A DNA stretch of 64,000 bases from Planctomycetota bacterium (GTDB lineage Bacteria; Planctomycetota; Phycisphaerae; Phycisphaerales; UBA1924): assembly GCA_013285505.1 (NCBI GenBank), contig CP053450.1:3022796-3086795 (forward strand), read 5' to 3'. Under the pieces are notes generated by a model that saw only the letters and a program-made list of their open reading frames with translations, searched no databases and was not told the DNA's origin. This document shows positions 27,848 through 36,690 of this stretch, piece by piece (position 1 is the first letter of the stretch; every line of letters starts with the position of its first letter). A program made the position numbers and the translations under genes.

Positions 27848-29041
27848 ATGTCTCATCAGCCCGTGATCGTGGCCGCCAAACGCACGCCGATCGGCCGATT
27901 CCTCGGCGGATACAGCAATGTCGCTTCGCCGGACCTTGGAGCCGCGGTCCTGGCCGCGATGTTCGAGCAGAGCCCCTCGATCAAGGACGCGGTGGACGAG
28001 TGCGTGATGGGGTGCGTGCTGCAGGCGGGGCTCGGGCAGAACCCGGCCCGCCAGGTCGGGCTCAAGGCTGGTCTGCCCACGACCCTCAGTGCCAAGACGA
28101 TCAACAAGGTGTGCGGATCGGGCCTCGAAGCGGTCATGATCGCGGCCCAGAGCATCAAGGCCGGCGACAACCGGTGCGTGATCGCGGGCGGCATCGAGAA
28201 CATGACCCGGGCCCCCCACTTCGCCCATGTCCGGGCGGGCATCAAGTTTGGTGACGGTGCTCTGGTCGATCACATGCAGTTTGACGGGCTGACCTGCCCG
28301 TTCGAGAACTGGGCGATGGGGTGCGCCGCCGACTGGACCGCCGAGAAGAACGGCGTCAGCCGGGCCGAGCAGGACCGCTTCGCAGCCCAGAGCCACCAGC
28401 GGGCGGCCAAGGCGACCGCCGAGGGGTGGTTCAAGGACGAGATCGTGCCGCTGTCCGGGGCGCAGGTCGGCAACCGCAGAGTGCCGGGGCCCGAGGGCGG
28501 CGTGTCGGCCGACGAGGGCATCCGCGGCGACTCGACGGCGGAGGGGCTGGCCAAGCTCCGTCCGGCGTTCGGCAAGGAGGGCAGCGTCACGGCGGGCAAC
28601 GCCAGCCAGATCTCCGACGGTGCCGCGGCGGTGTGCGTCATGAGCGAGGCCCGGGCCTCTGAACTCGGTCTGGCTCCGATGGCGAAGATCACCGCCTACG
28701 CCACCAGCGGCGTTGACCCGAAGGACATCTTCGAGGCCCCGATCACGGGCGTGCGCCAGGCCTGCGAGAAGGCTGGGATCGGCGTGGACGACATCGACCT
28801 GTTCGAGCTCAACGAGGCGTTCGCGGCTCAGGCGCTGTGCAATATCAAGGCCCTGGGCATCTCCGAGGACAAGGTCAACATCACGGGCGGCGGCGTGGCG
28901 CTGGGCCACCCGATCGGGGCGAGTGGTGCCCGCATCCTGGTCACCCTGCTGCACCAGATGGAGCGAGTTGGGGCCAAGCGGGGCCTCGCCGGGCTGTGCC
29001 TGGGCGGCGGGAACAGCGTGGCGATGATCGTCGAGCGGTAG
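27848..29041 (+). CDS. Acetyl-CoA C-acetyltransferase (thiolase)
   Basis: 397 residues. Condenses or cleaves acetoacetyl-CoA. Nucleophile Cys89 in INKVCGSGLEAV; His in ALGHPIGASGAR; second Cys in GLCLGGGNS; NEAFAAQAL also present. The start at 27848 has GGAAGGA upstream; TAGACT at 27756-27761 may be the -10, giving a leader of roughly 80 nt. A strong hairpin follows the stop. Biosynthetic versus degradative thiolase is not resolved by sequence; the length fits biosynthetic PhaA/AtoB type. Confidence 0.95.
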   Translation: MSHQPVIVAAKRTPIGRFLGGYSNVASPDLGAAVLAAMFEQSPSIKDAVDECVMGCVLQAGLGQNPARQVGLKAGLPTTLSAKTINKVCGSGLEAVMIAAQSIKAGDNRCVIAGGIENMTRAPHFAHVRAGIKFGDGALVDHMQFDGLTCPFENWAMGCAADWTAEKNGVSRAEQDRFAAQSHQRAAKATAEGWFKDEIVPLSGAQVGNRRVPGPEGGVSADEGIRGDSTAEGLAKLRPAFGKEGSVTAGNASQISDGAAAVCVMSEARASELGLAPMAKITAYATSGVDPKDIFEAPITGVRQACEKAGIGVDDIDLFELNEAFAAQALCNIKALGISEDKVNITGGGVALGHPIGASGARILVTLLHQMERVGAKRGLAGLCLGGGNSVAMIVER

Positions 29042-29080
29042 CGTTCGCGGACTCGCCCCGACACGGCAGCGACTCTCATG

Positions 29081-29110
29081 ATCGACCCCGGGCCCGTGCT
29101 CGGGGTCGAT
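29081..29110 (+). terminator. Hairpin terminator after thiolase
   Basis: ATCGACCCCG (29081-29090), 10-nt loop, CGGGGTCGAT (29101-29110), followed by only TT. Confidence 0.65.
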
Positions 29111-29172
29111 TTGCGCGCACGTCCGTGTTCCGGATACCATCCATGCTCGTAAAAACCCCAATGGAGATTGAC

Positions 29173-30150
29173 ATGCAACGCATCCGACTGTTGGCCGTGA
29201 CGGTGATATCCGCGGCATTCCTGGCCCTCCCGCTCGACGCGTCGGCACAAGATGCCGGCGACGGCGTGGGCGAGCAGCGGGCGGTGCTCATCACCGGCGC
29301 GAGTACCGGCATCGGGCGTACTACCGCCGAGCGGCTCGCGTCGGAGGGTTTCATCGTGTACGCCGGCGCCCGGAAGGCAAGCGATCTCGAAGAGCTCAAC
29401 GCTATCGACAACATCCGGGCGATCCGGCTCGACGTCACCAGCGACGAGGAGATCGCCGCTGCGGTCGAGACTGTCCGTGCCGGGGGGCACGGGCTTTATG
29501 CGTTGATCAACAACGCCGGGGTCGCGGTTTTCGCACCGCTGATCGAGGCGCGGGAGGACGACATCCGGTTCCAGCTCGATGTCAACGTTTTCGGCCCCTT
29601 CCGTGTGACCAAAGCGTTTGCCCCGATGCTGATCGAGAGCCAGGGCCGCGTCATGACCACCGGTTCGATCTCCGGTTTCCTCGCGTGGGGGCTCGGCGGG
29701 CCGTACTGCATGAGCAAACACGCGATCGAAGCCTATACAGACTCCCTCGCGGCCGAACTCGAGCCCTTTGGCGTGCGTGTGAGCGTGATCGACCCCGGCA
29801 ACTACAAGTCCGACATCATGCTCAGCCTGAAGGAACGGCTGATCGAGTCCGGCTACTCCACCGAGGATTCGCTCTACAAGGGCCGCCTCGACGGCTTTTT
29901 GTCGAGCCCCCTGGACCGCGCCCAGTACAAGGAACCCGACGAGGTCGCCGACGCGTTTCTGGACGCTCTCACCTCAGAGAACCCCAAGCGGCGATACATG
30001 GTGGTGCCCAACAAGGGTGAAGCGGAGATGACCATCCGGTCTATCCTGAGCCGGGCGGCACAGATGAACGACGACCATGAGCATTCGTTCACCCGTGATG
30101 AACTGGTGGCGATGCTCGACGAGATGATCGCCGCCAACACGCGGGAGTAG
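29173..30150 (+). CDS. Exported SDR family oxidoreductase
   Basis: 325 residues. Start at 29173 (MQRIRLLAVTVISAAFLALP) with GGAG 6 nt upstream; a clear cleavable signal peptide ends ASAQ. Then a complete SDR: AVLITGASTGIGRTTAE, LYALINNAGVAV, TTGSISGF (Ser), PYCMSKHAIEAY (Tyr-x3-Lys), VIDPGNYKSD. The C-terminal part (about residues 230-325) is longer than usual. A signal peptide on an NAD(P)-binding enzyme is unusual. Single gene, ended by a bidirectional terminator. Confidence 0.88.
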   Translation: MQRIRLLAVTVISAAFLALPLDASAQDAGDGVGEQRAVLITGASTGIGRTTAERLASEGFIVYAGARKASDLEELNAIDNIRAIRLDVTSDEEIAAAVETVRAGGHGLYALINNAGVAVFAPLIEAREDDIRFQLDVNVFGPFRVTKAFAPMLIESQGRVMTTGSISGFLAWGLGGPYCMSKHAIEAYTDSLAAELEPFGVRVSVIDPGNYKSDIMLSLKERLIESGYSTEDSLYKGRLDGFLSSPLDRAQYKEPDEVADAFLDALTSENPKRRYMVVPNKGEAEMTIRSILSRAAQMNDDHEHSFTRDELVAMLDEMIAANTRE

Positions 30151-30206
30151 GCCGCCGACACGCCCGCCGAATGGCTGTTCGGCAGCCGACAACGCCACAA
30201 AAAGAA

Positions 30207-30234
30207 ACACCCCGCCGAGTGCTCGGCGGGGTGT
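30207..30234. terminator. Bidirectional terminator between convergent genes
   Basis: ACACCCCGCCGAG (30207-30219), TG, CTCGGCGGGGTGT (30222-30234), flanked by CACAAAAAGA on the left and CTTTGTG on the right, serving the SDR (+) and the subtilase (-). Confidence 0.8.
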
Positions 30235-30267
30235 CTTTGTGTCCAGGGACGATCCGAACGGGATCGA

Positions 30268-31911
30268 TCAGCAGCCGAGGTTCCAGAGGTTGAGGAACGC
30301 GAGCACGTCGTTGGTGTTGATGTTGCCGTCACCGTTGATGTCGGCGCTGCCGTCACCGGCGTTCCACGCGTTCAGGAACGCGAGCACGTCGTTGGTGTCC
30401 ACCGAACCGCTGCCGTCGAAGTCGGCCACGCAGCCCGCGTCGAGCGCCGCCTGCACCGCCGCCCACGCGTCCACGAAGCCGTGGCCGTAGGTGTTGTCCG
30501 GGCCCGAGGCGCCACGATCGATCGCGATGTCCTTGAGGATCTGCTTGACCTCGTAGTGGTCAAGGTTGGGGTTGGCCTCAAGCATGAGCGCCACCGCACC
30601 TGCCACATGCGGCGTGGCCATCGAGGTGCCCGAGAGCGAGCGGTAGCCGCTGCAGAGATTGTGGCTGACCGTGTTCGAGCCCGGGGCCGAGATGGTGGGC
30701 TTCAGCTTGCCGGGGGGGTAGGGCCAGTCGCTGAAGGGGGGCACGTTCTGCCACGTGACCGGGCCGCGGCTGGAGAAGCTGGCGATGTTCATGTTGCAGT
30801 CGGTCGCGCCGACGGTGATCGCGTCGGGCACGTCGCCGGGGGTGCGGACGTTGTCGAAGGTCGTCCCGCCGCCCTCGTTGCCCGAGGCAATGACCATGAC
30901 GAGCCCGGCCGCGAACTGGTTCTCCAGAACGGTGCGCCACATCACGCGGTCGGGGTTCCGGTTGTGGGGCCAGCCGTAGGAGTGCGACGAAACATCGGCA
31001 CCGTTGTCGAGGGTGTACTGCATGCAGTTCCACGCGGCGGACTCGCCGGAGAAGCTGTTCCAGTACTTCAGCGTCATGATCGAGGCGTCGGGCGCCATGC
31101 CGGACTGTGTGCCCTGCGTGCCGTCGCCGGCGACCGTGCCGGCGGTGTGCGAGCCGTGACCGTTGGTGTCGGTGATGAAGCTGCTGCTGCCGCCGCCGTC
31201 GAAGCTCCAGCCGTGGATGTCGTCAACGAACCCGTTGCCGTCGTCGTCCTGACCGTTGCCGGGGATCTCGCCCGGATTGGTCCAGAGCTGGTTCTGGATA
31301 TCCGGGTGGGTGAGGCAGGTCCCGGTGTCCACCATGCCGACGGTCACGCCAGCACCGGTGTAGCCGTTCGACCAGGCGGTCGGTGCGTTCATGAGCGCCG
31401 TGCCGCACTCCACGGCCGCGTTGATGCCGCCGGCACCGCCGAGCTGCGGGGCGGGCTCGGTCGGGAACAACTCGGCGCCGAGCTGGCGGTCGTAGTTGAG
31501 GTAGGCCACATCGTCGCGGGCCGCGATCTGCAGCGCCACATCGGGCGTCACCCACGCGGCGACGAGGTTGGCCACCCAGAGGGAGTGGACCTTGCCGGCC
31601 TCACCACGCTGCTCGGCGTCGCTGAGGATGTCGAGCACACCGCCCTGGGTGGCGCCGGCGACGCGCTTGAGTTCGTCGGTCACGAACTCGCGGCGGTCAT
31701 CTTTGGACATTGCCCGGAGGGCGTTGAGCTCAAACGCCTCGGCCTGCTCGACCATGATGATCGTGACCGGAACCAGTTCTCCGCGCTCCGCTTCGGCGAG
31801 GACGTCGGCGAGATCAGCACGGAGCTTGTCGTCGCCGGGGCCCGCCACGGCCGCGACAGAACAGATCGTCAGCGCAGCACCCGCTGCAACAACTAGGGAC
31901 TTCAGACGCAT
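30268..31911 (-). CDS. Subtilisin-like serine protease with GC-type dockerin tail (copy 1)
   Basis: 547 residues. Signal peptide (MRLKSLVVAAGAALTICSVA), an N-terminal prodomain (to about 155), then the S8 catalytic domain with Asp195 (MVDTGTC), His252 (NGHGSHTAG), oxyanion Asn345 (ASGNEGG) and Ser430 (GTSMATPHVAG). The tail (from about 495) is two EF-hand-like repeats with N-D-V-L-A-F-L-N and ends Gly-Cys. GGAGG Shine-Dalgarno 6 nt upstream. The protein at 32177-33820 is the same length and aligns without gaps. Secreted; the prodomain probably acts as inhibitor/chaperone. Dockerin role in this phylum is unknown (no cohesin seen). Confidence 0.95.
   Translation of the reverse strand: MRLKSLVVAAGAALTICSVAAVAGPGDDKLRADLADVLAEAERGELVPVTIIMVEQAEAFELNALRAMSKDDRREFVTDELKRVAGATQGGVLDILSDAEQRGEAGKVHSLWVANLVAAWVTPDVALQIAARDDVAYLNYDRQLGAELFPTEPAPQLGGAGGINAAVECGTALMNAPTAWSNGYTGAGVTVGMVDTGTCLTHPDIQNQLWTNPGEIPGNGQDDDGNGFVDDIHGWSFDGGGSSSFITDTNGHGSHTAGTVAGDGTQGTQSGMAPDASIMTLKYWNSFSGESAAWNCMQYTLDNGADVSSHSYGWPHNRNPDRVMWRTVLENQFAAGLVMVIASGNEGGGTTFDNVRTPGDVPDAITVGATDCNMNIASFSSRGPVTWQNVPPFSDWPYPPGKLKPTISAPGSNTVSHNLCSGYRSLSGTSMATPHVAGAVALMLEANPNLDHYEVKQILKDIAIDRGASGPDNTYGHGFVDAWAAVQAALDAGCVADFDGSGSVDTNDVLAFLNAWNAGDGSADINGDGNINTNDVLAFLNLWNLGC
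30281..30423. repeat. 143-bp perfect direct repeat (copy 1)
   Basis: Identical to 32190-32332 (offset 1909), covering the dockerin-encoding ends of both protease genes. Long near-identical stretches continue beyond it. Confidence 0.9.
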
Positions 31912-31944
31912 ATCCACCTCCGGGACAGGGTTCTCAAACAGGAC

Positions 31945-31964
31945 AGTTCTCACCAGGGAGAACT
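31945..31964. repeat. Inverted repeat upstream of protease copy 1
   Basis: AGTTCTC, 6-nt centre, GAGAACT; several more TTCTC words lie around it (31930, 31980). Candidate regulatory dyad in the promoter region. Confidence 0.35.
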
Positions 31965-32111
31965 CTCGGACAAATGACAGATTCTCGGACGGACTCTGCC
32001 GGTCGCTCCTGTGCGCAGACCGACGGATTCGCTGCGGGGAGTCTACAAGAAGCCCGCTCACTGTGGAAGCGCGAGACGTCCGAGAATCAGGCGTTTCGAG
32101 CCGGATTGCAT

Positions 32112-32141
32112 AAAAAACACCCCGCCGGAAGCCCGGCGGGG
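32112..32141 (-). terminator. Rho-independent terminator of protease copy 2
   Basis: On the minus strand CCCCGCCGG, 4-nt loop, CCGGCGGGG (32133-32141 with 32120-32128), then a run of T (A6 at 32112-32117 on +). Confidence 0.85.
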
Positions 32142-32176
32142 CGTGGAGAGCTGACAGGACGACCCGGACGGATCGA

Positions 32177-33820
32177 TCAGCAGCCGGCGTTCCAGAGGTT
32201 GAGGAACGCGAGCACGTCGTTGGTGTTGATGTTGCCGTCACCGTTGATGTCGGCGCTGCCGTCACCGGCGTTCCACGCGTTCAGGAACGCGAGCACGTCG
32301 TTGGTGTCCACCGAACCGCTGCCGTCGAAGTCAGCAACGCAGCCCGCGTCGAGCGCCGCCTGCACCGCCGCCCACGCGTCCACGAAGCCGTGGCCGTAGG
32401 TGTTGTCCGGGCCCGATGCACCCCGGTCGATCGCGATGTCCTTGAGGATCTGCTTGACCTCGTAGTGGTCAAGGTTGGGGTTGGCCTCAAGCATGAGAGC
32501 CACCGCACCTGCCACATGCGGCGTGGCCATCGAGGTGCCCGAGAGCGAGCGGTAGCCGTTGCAGAGGTTGTGGCTGACCGTGCTGACGCCGGGGGCGGAG
32601 ATGGTGGGCTTCAGCTTGCCGGGGGGGTAGGACCAGTCGCTGAAGGGGGGAATGCTCTGCCAGGTCACCGGACCGCGGCTGGAGAAGCTCGCGGCGTTCA
32701 TGTTGCAATCGGTCGCGCCGACCGTGATCATGTCGGGCACGTCACCGGGGGTACGGACGTTGTCGAACGTTGTCCCGCCGCCCTCGTTGCCGGCCGCGAA
32801 GACCAGAATGAGGCCCGCGGCGAACTGGTTCTCCGAGATGGTGCGCCAGGTCACACGGTCGGGGCTCCACGCGTGAGCCCAGCCGTAGGAGTTGGACGTG
32901 AGATCGGCACCGTTGTCGAGCGTGTACTGCATGCAGTTCCACGCGGCCGACTCACCGGAGAGGCTGTTCCAGAACTTGACGGTCTGGACCGCGGCGTCGG
33001 GCGCCATGCCGGACTGGGTGCCCTGCGTGCCGTCACCGGCGACCGTGCCGGCGGTGTGCGAGCCGTGGCCGTTGGTGTCGTTGATGTTGCTGCTGCTGCC
33101 GCCGCCGTCGAAGCTCCAGCCGTGGACATCGTCCACGAAGCCGTTGCCGTCGTCGTCCTGGCCGTTGCCGGGGACCTCGCCGGCGTTGGTCCAGAGCTGG
33201 TTCTGGATGTCCGGGTGCGTGATGCAGGTGCCTGTGTCGATGACTGCGACGGTGATGCCGCTGCCGGTGTACCCGTTGGACCACGCAGTTGGGGCGTTCA
33301 TGAGCGCCGTGCCACACTCCACGGCGGCGTTGATGCCGCCGGCACCACCCAACTGCAGGGCGGGCTCGGTCGGGAACACCTCATTGCCGACGGGGCGGTC
33401 GTAATTGAGATAGGCGACATCGTCGCGGGCCGCGATCTGCAGCGCGACGTCGGGGCTCACCCGTGCCGCGACCACGTTGGAGATCCAGAGCGGGTTGATC
33501 CGGTCGGCCTCACCGTTCTGCTCGGCCTGGCTGAGGATGTCCAGCACCCCGCCCTGCGTCGCCCCGGCGACCTGCTTGAGCTCGTTGATGACAAACTGGC
33601 GACGGTCTTCCTTGGACATCGCCCGGAGGGCGGTGAGCTCAAACGCCTCGGCCTGTTCGGCCAGGATGATCGTGACCGGCACGAGCTCACCCGGCTGCGA
33701 TTCGGCCAGGACCTGCGGCAGGTCCGCCCGCAGCTTGCTGTCATCGGGTCCGGCCACGGCGGCGATTGAACACATTGCGAGGGCGGCTCCCGCAGCGGCA
33801 ACGAGGGTCTTCAGGCGCAT
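32177..33820 (-). CDS. Subtilisin-like serine protease with GC-type dockerin tail (copy 2)
   Basis: 547 residues, tandem paralogue of the previous gene, gap-free alignment. Signal peptide (MRLKTLVAAAGAALAMCSIA), prodomain, catalytic Asp195 (VIDTGTC), His252, Asn345 (FAAGNEGG) and Ser430, dockerin tail ending WNAGC. Same GGAGG start context. Most changes fall in the signal peptide, prodomain and surface loops; the last 200 codons are nearly unchanged, including silent sites, which points to gene conversion or very recent duplication. Own promoter region and terminator, so independent transcription. Confidence 0.95.
   Translation of the reverse strand: MRLKTLVAAAGAALAMCSIAAVAGPDDSKLRADLPQVLAESQPGELVPVTIILAEQAEAFELTALRAMSKEDRRQFVINELKQVAGATQGGVLDILSQAEQNGEADRINPLWISNVVAARVSPDVALQIAARDDVAYLNYDRPVGNEVFPTEPALQLGGAGGINAAVECGTALMNAPTAWSNGYTGSGITVAVIDTGTCITHPDIQNQLWTNAGEVPGNGQDDDGNGFVDDVHGWSFDGGGSSSNINDTNGHGSHTAGTVAGDGTQGTQSGMAPDAAVQTVKFWNSLSGESAAWNCMQYTLDNGADLTSNSYGWAHAWSPDRVTWRTISENQFAAGLILVFAAGNEGGGTTFDNVRTPGDVPDMITVGATDCNMNAASFSSRGPVTWQSIPPFSDWSYPPGKLKPTISAPGVSTVSHNLCNGYRSLSGTSMATPHVAGAVALMLEANPNLDHYEVKQILKDIAIDRGASGPDNTYGHGFVDAWAAVQAALDAGCVADFDGSGSVDTNDVLAFLNAWNAGDGSADINGDGNINTNDVLAFLNLWNAGC
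32190..32332. repeat. 143-bp perfect direct repeat (copy 2)
   Basis: Identical to 30281-30423. Confidence 0.9.
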
Positions 33821-34043
33821 ATCCACCTCCAAAAACGAATGGGTCTCTCTGACAGGCCGATGAACCCGCGAGTGCCGGCAAAAGCCCCCACTCAGACGAA
33901 CGGGCTCGGATGCCCGAGTCTACTGGAACGATCAGGATCGCGGAACCCCCTCAACGGTGAGAATGCCGCCTCGAACGCCCGAAAGGCGAAAAACAACCGC
34001 TCGATCGGCCGAGCAAGCGGACGGTTGCCCCCCGCACCCTCGC

Positions 34044-34049
34044 TATACT
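34044..34049 (+). promoter_or_regulatory. -10 element TATACT of aspS
   Basis: TATACT 35 nt before the aspS ATG (34085); a leadered promoter with GGAG at 34071-34074 as ribosome binding site. No convincing -35. Confidence 0.45.
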
Positions 34050-34084
34050 CCCCGCCCCGAGTCCATATCCGGAGAATGTTCGGC

Positions 34085-35885
34085 ATGTTTCAGCGCACAC
34101 ACCATTGCAACGAGCTCCGCGAGTCACACGTCGGCGAGACTGTGAGAATCGCGGGGTGGGTGAACGCCTACCGCGACCACGGCACCGGCTTGGTCTTCGT
34201 GGACCTCCGCGACCGCGAGGGCCTCACCCAGCTCGTCTTCGACACCGAGGACTCGAGCCAGGAACTCGTGAACATCGCCGACCGGATCCGCAACGAGGAC
34301 GTTGTGGCCGCGACGGGCGTGGTCCGCGTCCGCGACGGCGGCCCAAACCCAAAGCTCGCCACGGGGAAGATCGAGATCGTCGTCCAGTCCGTCGAGATCC
34401 TCGCCAAGACCGACGCGCTGCCCTTCCTGCCCAGCGATGAAGAGAACCTGCCCGGAGAAGAACACCGGCTCACCTACCGCTACCTCGACCTCCGCCGGCC
34501 GAAGATGCAGCACATCCTCCGGACGCGGCACCGGGTGACCAAGATCGCCCGGGACTACTTCGACGAGCAGGGGTTCCTCGAGATCGAGACTCCCATCCTG
34601 TGCAAGAGCACGCCGGAGGGTGCCCGCGACTTCGTCGTGCCCAGCCGCCTGCAGCCGGGCGAGTGGTACGCCCTGCCGCAGAGCCCGCAGCTGTTCAAGC
34701 AGATCCTCATGGTCGCCGGGTGCGAGAAGTACCTGCAGATCTGCCGGTGCTTCCGCGACGAGGACCCGCGGGCCGACCGGCAGGCCGAGTTCACGCAGAT
34801 CGACTGCGAGATGTCGTTCGTCGATCGCGAGAACGTGATGGAGACGATGGAGGGCTTTGCGCGCACACTCTGGAAGCACGTGCTCGACTACGACGCCCCC
34901 GCGTTCGAACGGATCACCTATCGGGACGCCATGGACCGGTTCGGTTCTGACCGCCCCGACACGCGATTCGGGCTGGAGATCGTGGACATCTCCGATCTGG
35001 CGGCCAAGACCGACTTCGGCGTCTTCAAGGGCGCGCTCGACAAGGACCGGGGCGTGGTCCGCGCGATCCGCGTGCCGGGCGGGGCCGACAAGCTCACCCG
35101 CAAGCTCACCGACGGCTACAGCGAGTTCGTCAAGCAGTTCGGGGCCGGCGGCATCCCCGTGAGCAAGTACAACGGCAGCGCTTTCGAGACGGGCGTCGCG
35201 CGGTTCATCGAGCCCGTCGCGGCCGAGCTCGCCGAGCGGCTCGGGTGCGAAGCGGGCGACACCGTCCTCTTCGGTGCCGACTCCTACTCGATCTGCGTCA
35301 AGGCCCTCGGCGAACTGCGGCTCAAGGTGGCCAGGGACGTGGACATCATCCCAGAGGGGCAGTGGAACTTCCTCTGGGTGATCGACTTCCCGATGTTTGA
35401 GTACGACGAGAAGGACGGCCGGTTCTACTCACTCCACCACCCGTTCACCGCGCCCAACCCAGACCAGCTCGAGGCGTTCATGGCCGCGGACCCCAAGGAC
35501 CGCGACACCATCGAGGGCATCGTCTCGGCCGGCTACGACATGGTTGTCAACGGCTCCGAGATCGGCGGCGGCTCGATCCGTATCCACCAGAAAGCCGTGC
35601 AGGAACGCGTCTTCACGCTCCTGGGCATCTCCCCCGAGGAGGCCAAGGAGAAGTTCAGCTTCCTGCTCGACGCCCTCCGGTTCGGCGCCCCGCCCCACGG
35701 CGGCGTCGCCTTCGGGCTCGACCGCCTCGTCATGCACCTCTGCGGCACCAACAACATCCGCGACGTCATCGCCTTCCCCAAGACCCAGACCGGCGGCGAT
35801 CTGATGAGCGGCGCCCCCGGAGAGGTGAGCGAGGGCGCAGATGAAGGAACTGCATGTGACGAGCACGTGGGAGGGTGAGGGGTAG
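34085..35885 (+). CDS. aspS: Aspartyl-tRNA synthetase, bacterial type (frame break at the very end)
   Basis: About 599 residues. OB anticodon domain (VGETVRIAGWVNAYRDHG), class II motif 2 (QICRCFRDEDPRADRQAEFT), bacterial GAD insertion, motif 3 (GVAFGLDRLVMHLCG), DVIAFPKTQTG. The frame as given ends ...EVSEGADEGTACDEHVGG at 35878, but removing one G from GAGGGCGCAG (35833-35838) gives EVSEAQMKELHV and a stop at 35883-35885, the standard synthetase ending. ATG at 34085 preferred over 34076. The CPBP protease gene begins 28 bp after the corrected stop. Confidence 0.95.
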
Positions 35886-35913
35886 TTACTCCCCTCGCTT
35901 CGATCACCGCGGC

Positions 35914-36588
35914 ATGCATTCGGATCAAGTTCAACCCGCAAGCGTCCCGCCCGCACGCCCCTGGCTCGGTGTCGAGTGCACCGTGCTCTTCTTCCTCGGC
36001 CCGATGGTCTACGTCGCCGCGTCTCCGGGTGCCGGCGTGCTCTTTCCCGCACTGTGGGCGTGGGCGGTGTTCAGCCTGGTGGTGCTCCTGCGGGACCGCT
36101 CGTTCTCGCGTCGCGAGTTATGGAACGCCGCGGGCTTGCGCCGCTCGTGGTGGCCGATGCTGGCAAGATTCCTCGTCCTCGGCGGCCTGCTCACGCTCGC
36201 GGTCTGGCTCGCTACACCCGACCGACTCTTCGACCTGCCCCGCCGCAAGCCAAGCCTCTGGCTGGCGATCATGATCCTGTACCCGCTGCTGAGCGTCTAC
36301 CCACAGGAGGTCATCTTTCGGGCTTTCATGTTCCAGCGATACCGTCCGCTCGTCCGGAGTGGCGCGGCGATGGTGCTGTTGAGCGCAGCCGCGTTCGGCT
36401 GGGTGCACATCGTGTTCGGGCACTGGGTCAGTGTCGTGCTCACGCTGATAGGGGGGCTCCTCTTCGCCCGGACGTTCGCCCAGCACAGATCGGTGGCCGC
36501 GGCCACGGTCGAGCACTCCCTCTACGGATGCCTCGTGTTCACCATCGGGCTCAACAGCTACTTCTACAGCGGTACGGCAGGGAGCTGA
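35914..36588 (+). CDS. CPBP (Abi/CAAX protease-like) family membrane protease
   Basis: 224 residues, multi-pass. Motifs: YPQEVIFRAFMFQR (the Glu-rich motif, here with a single Glu rather than Glu-Glu), FGWVHIVFG (Phe-x3-His) and EHSLYGCLVF, in the expected order. Some bacterial members mediate bacteriocin self-immunity or other intramembrane proteolysis; function here is unknown. Start at 35914 (MHSDQVQPAS); an upstream ATG-less extension overlaps aspS. Confidence 0.8.
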   Translation: MHSDQVQPASVPPARPWLGVECTVLFFLGPMVYVAASPGAGVLFPALWAWAVFSLVVLLRDRSFSRRELWNAAGLRRSWWPMLARFLVLGGLLTLAVWLATPDRLFDLPRRKPSLWLAIMILYPLLSVYPQEVIFRAFMFQRYRPLVRSGAAMVLLSAAAFGWVHIVFGHWVSVVLTLIGGLLFARTFAQHRSVAAATVEHSLYGCLVFTIGLNSYFYSGTAGS

Positions 36589-36690
36589 CCCACGCCGCCC
36601 TCTCGGTCGCGGCCGCGAGCAGAGGCCTGCGGTCGGTCCCCGAGGGATGGAGCGCTATCCTTGCTGCCCCACTATCCACGGAGACGCCCG

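Noticed and set aside
30481..31896. 471-codon plus-strand frame over the protease (and a matching one at 32390-33769)
   Set aside because: Antisense copies of the two homologous proteases; their similarity to each other only reflects the duplication.
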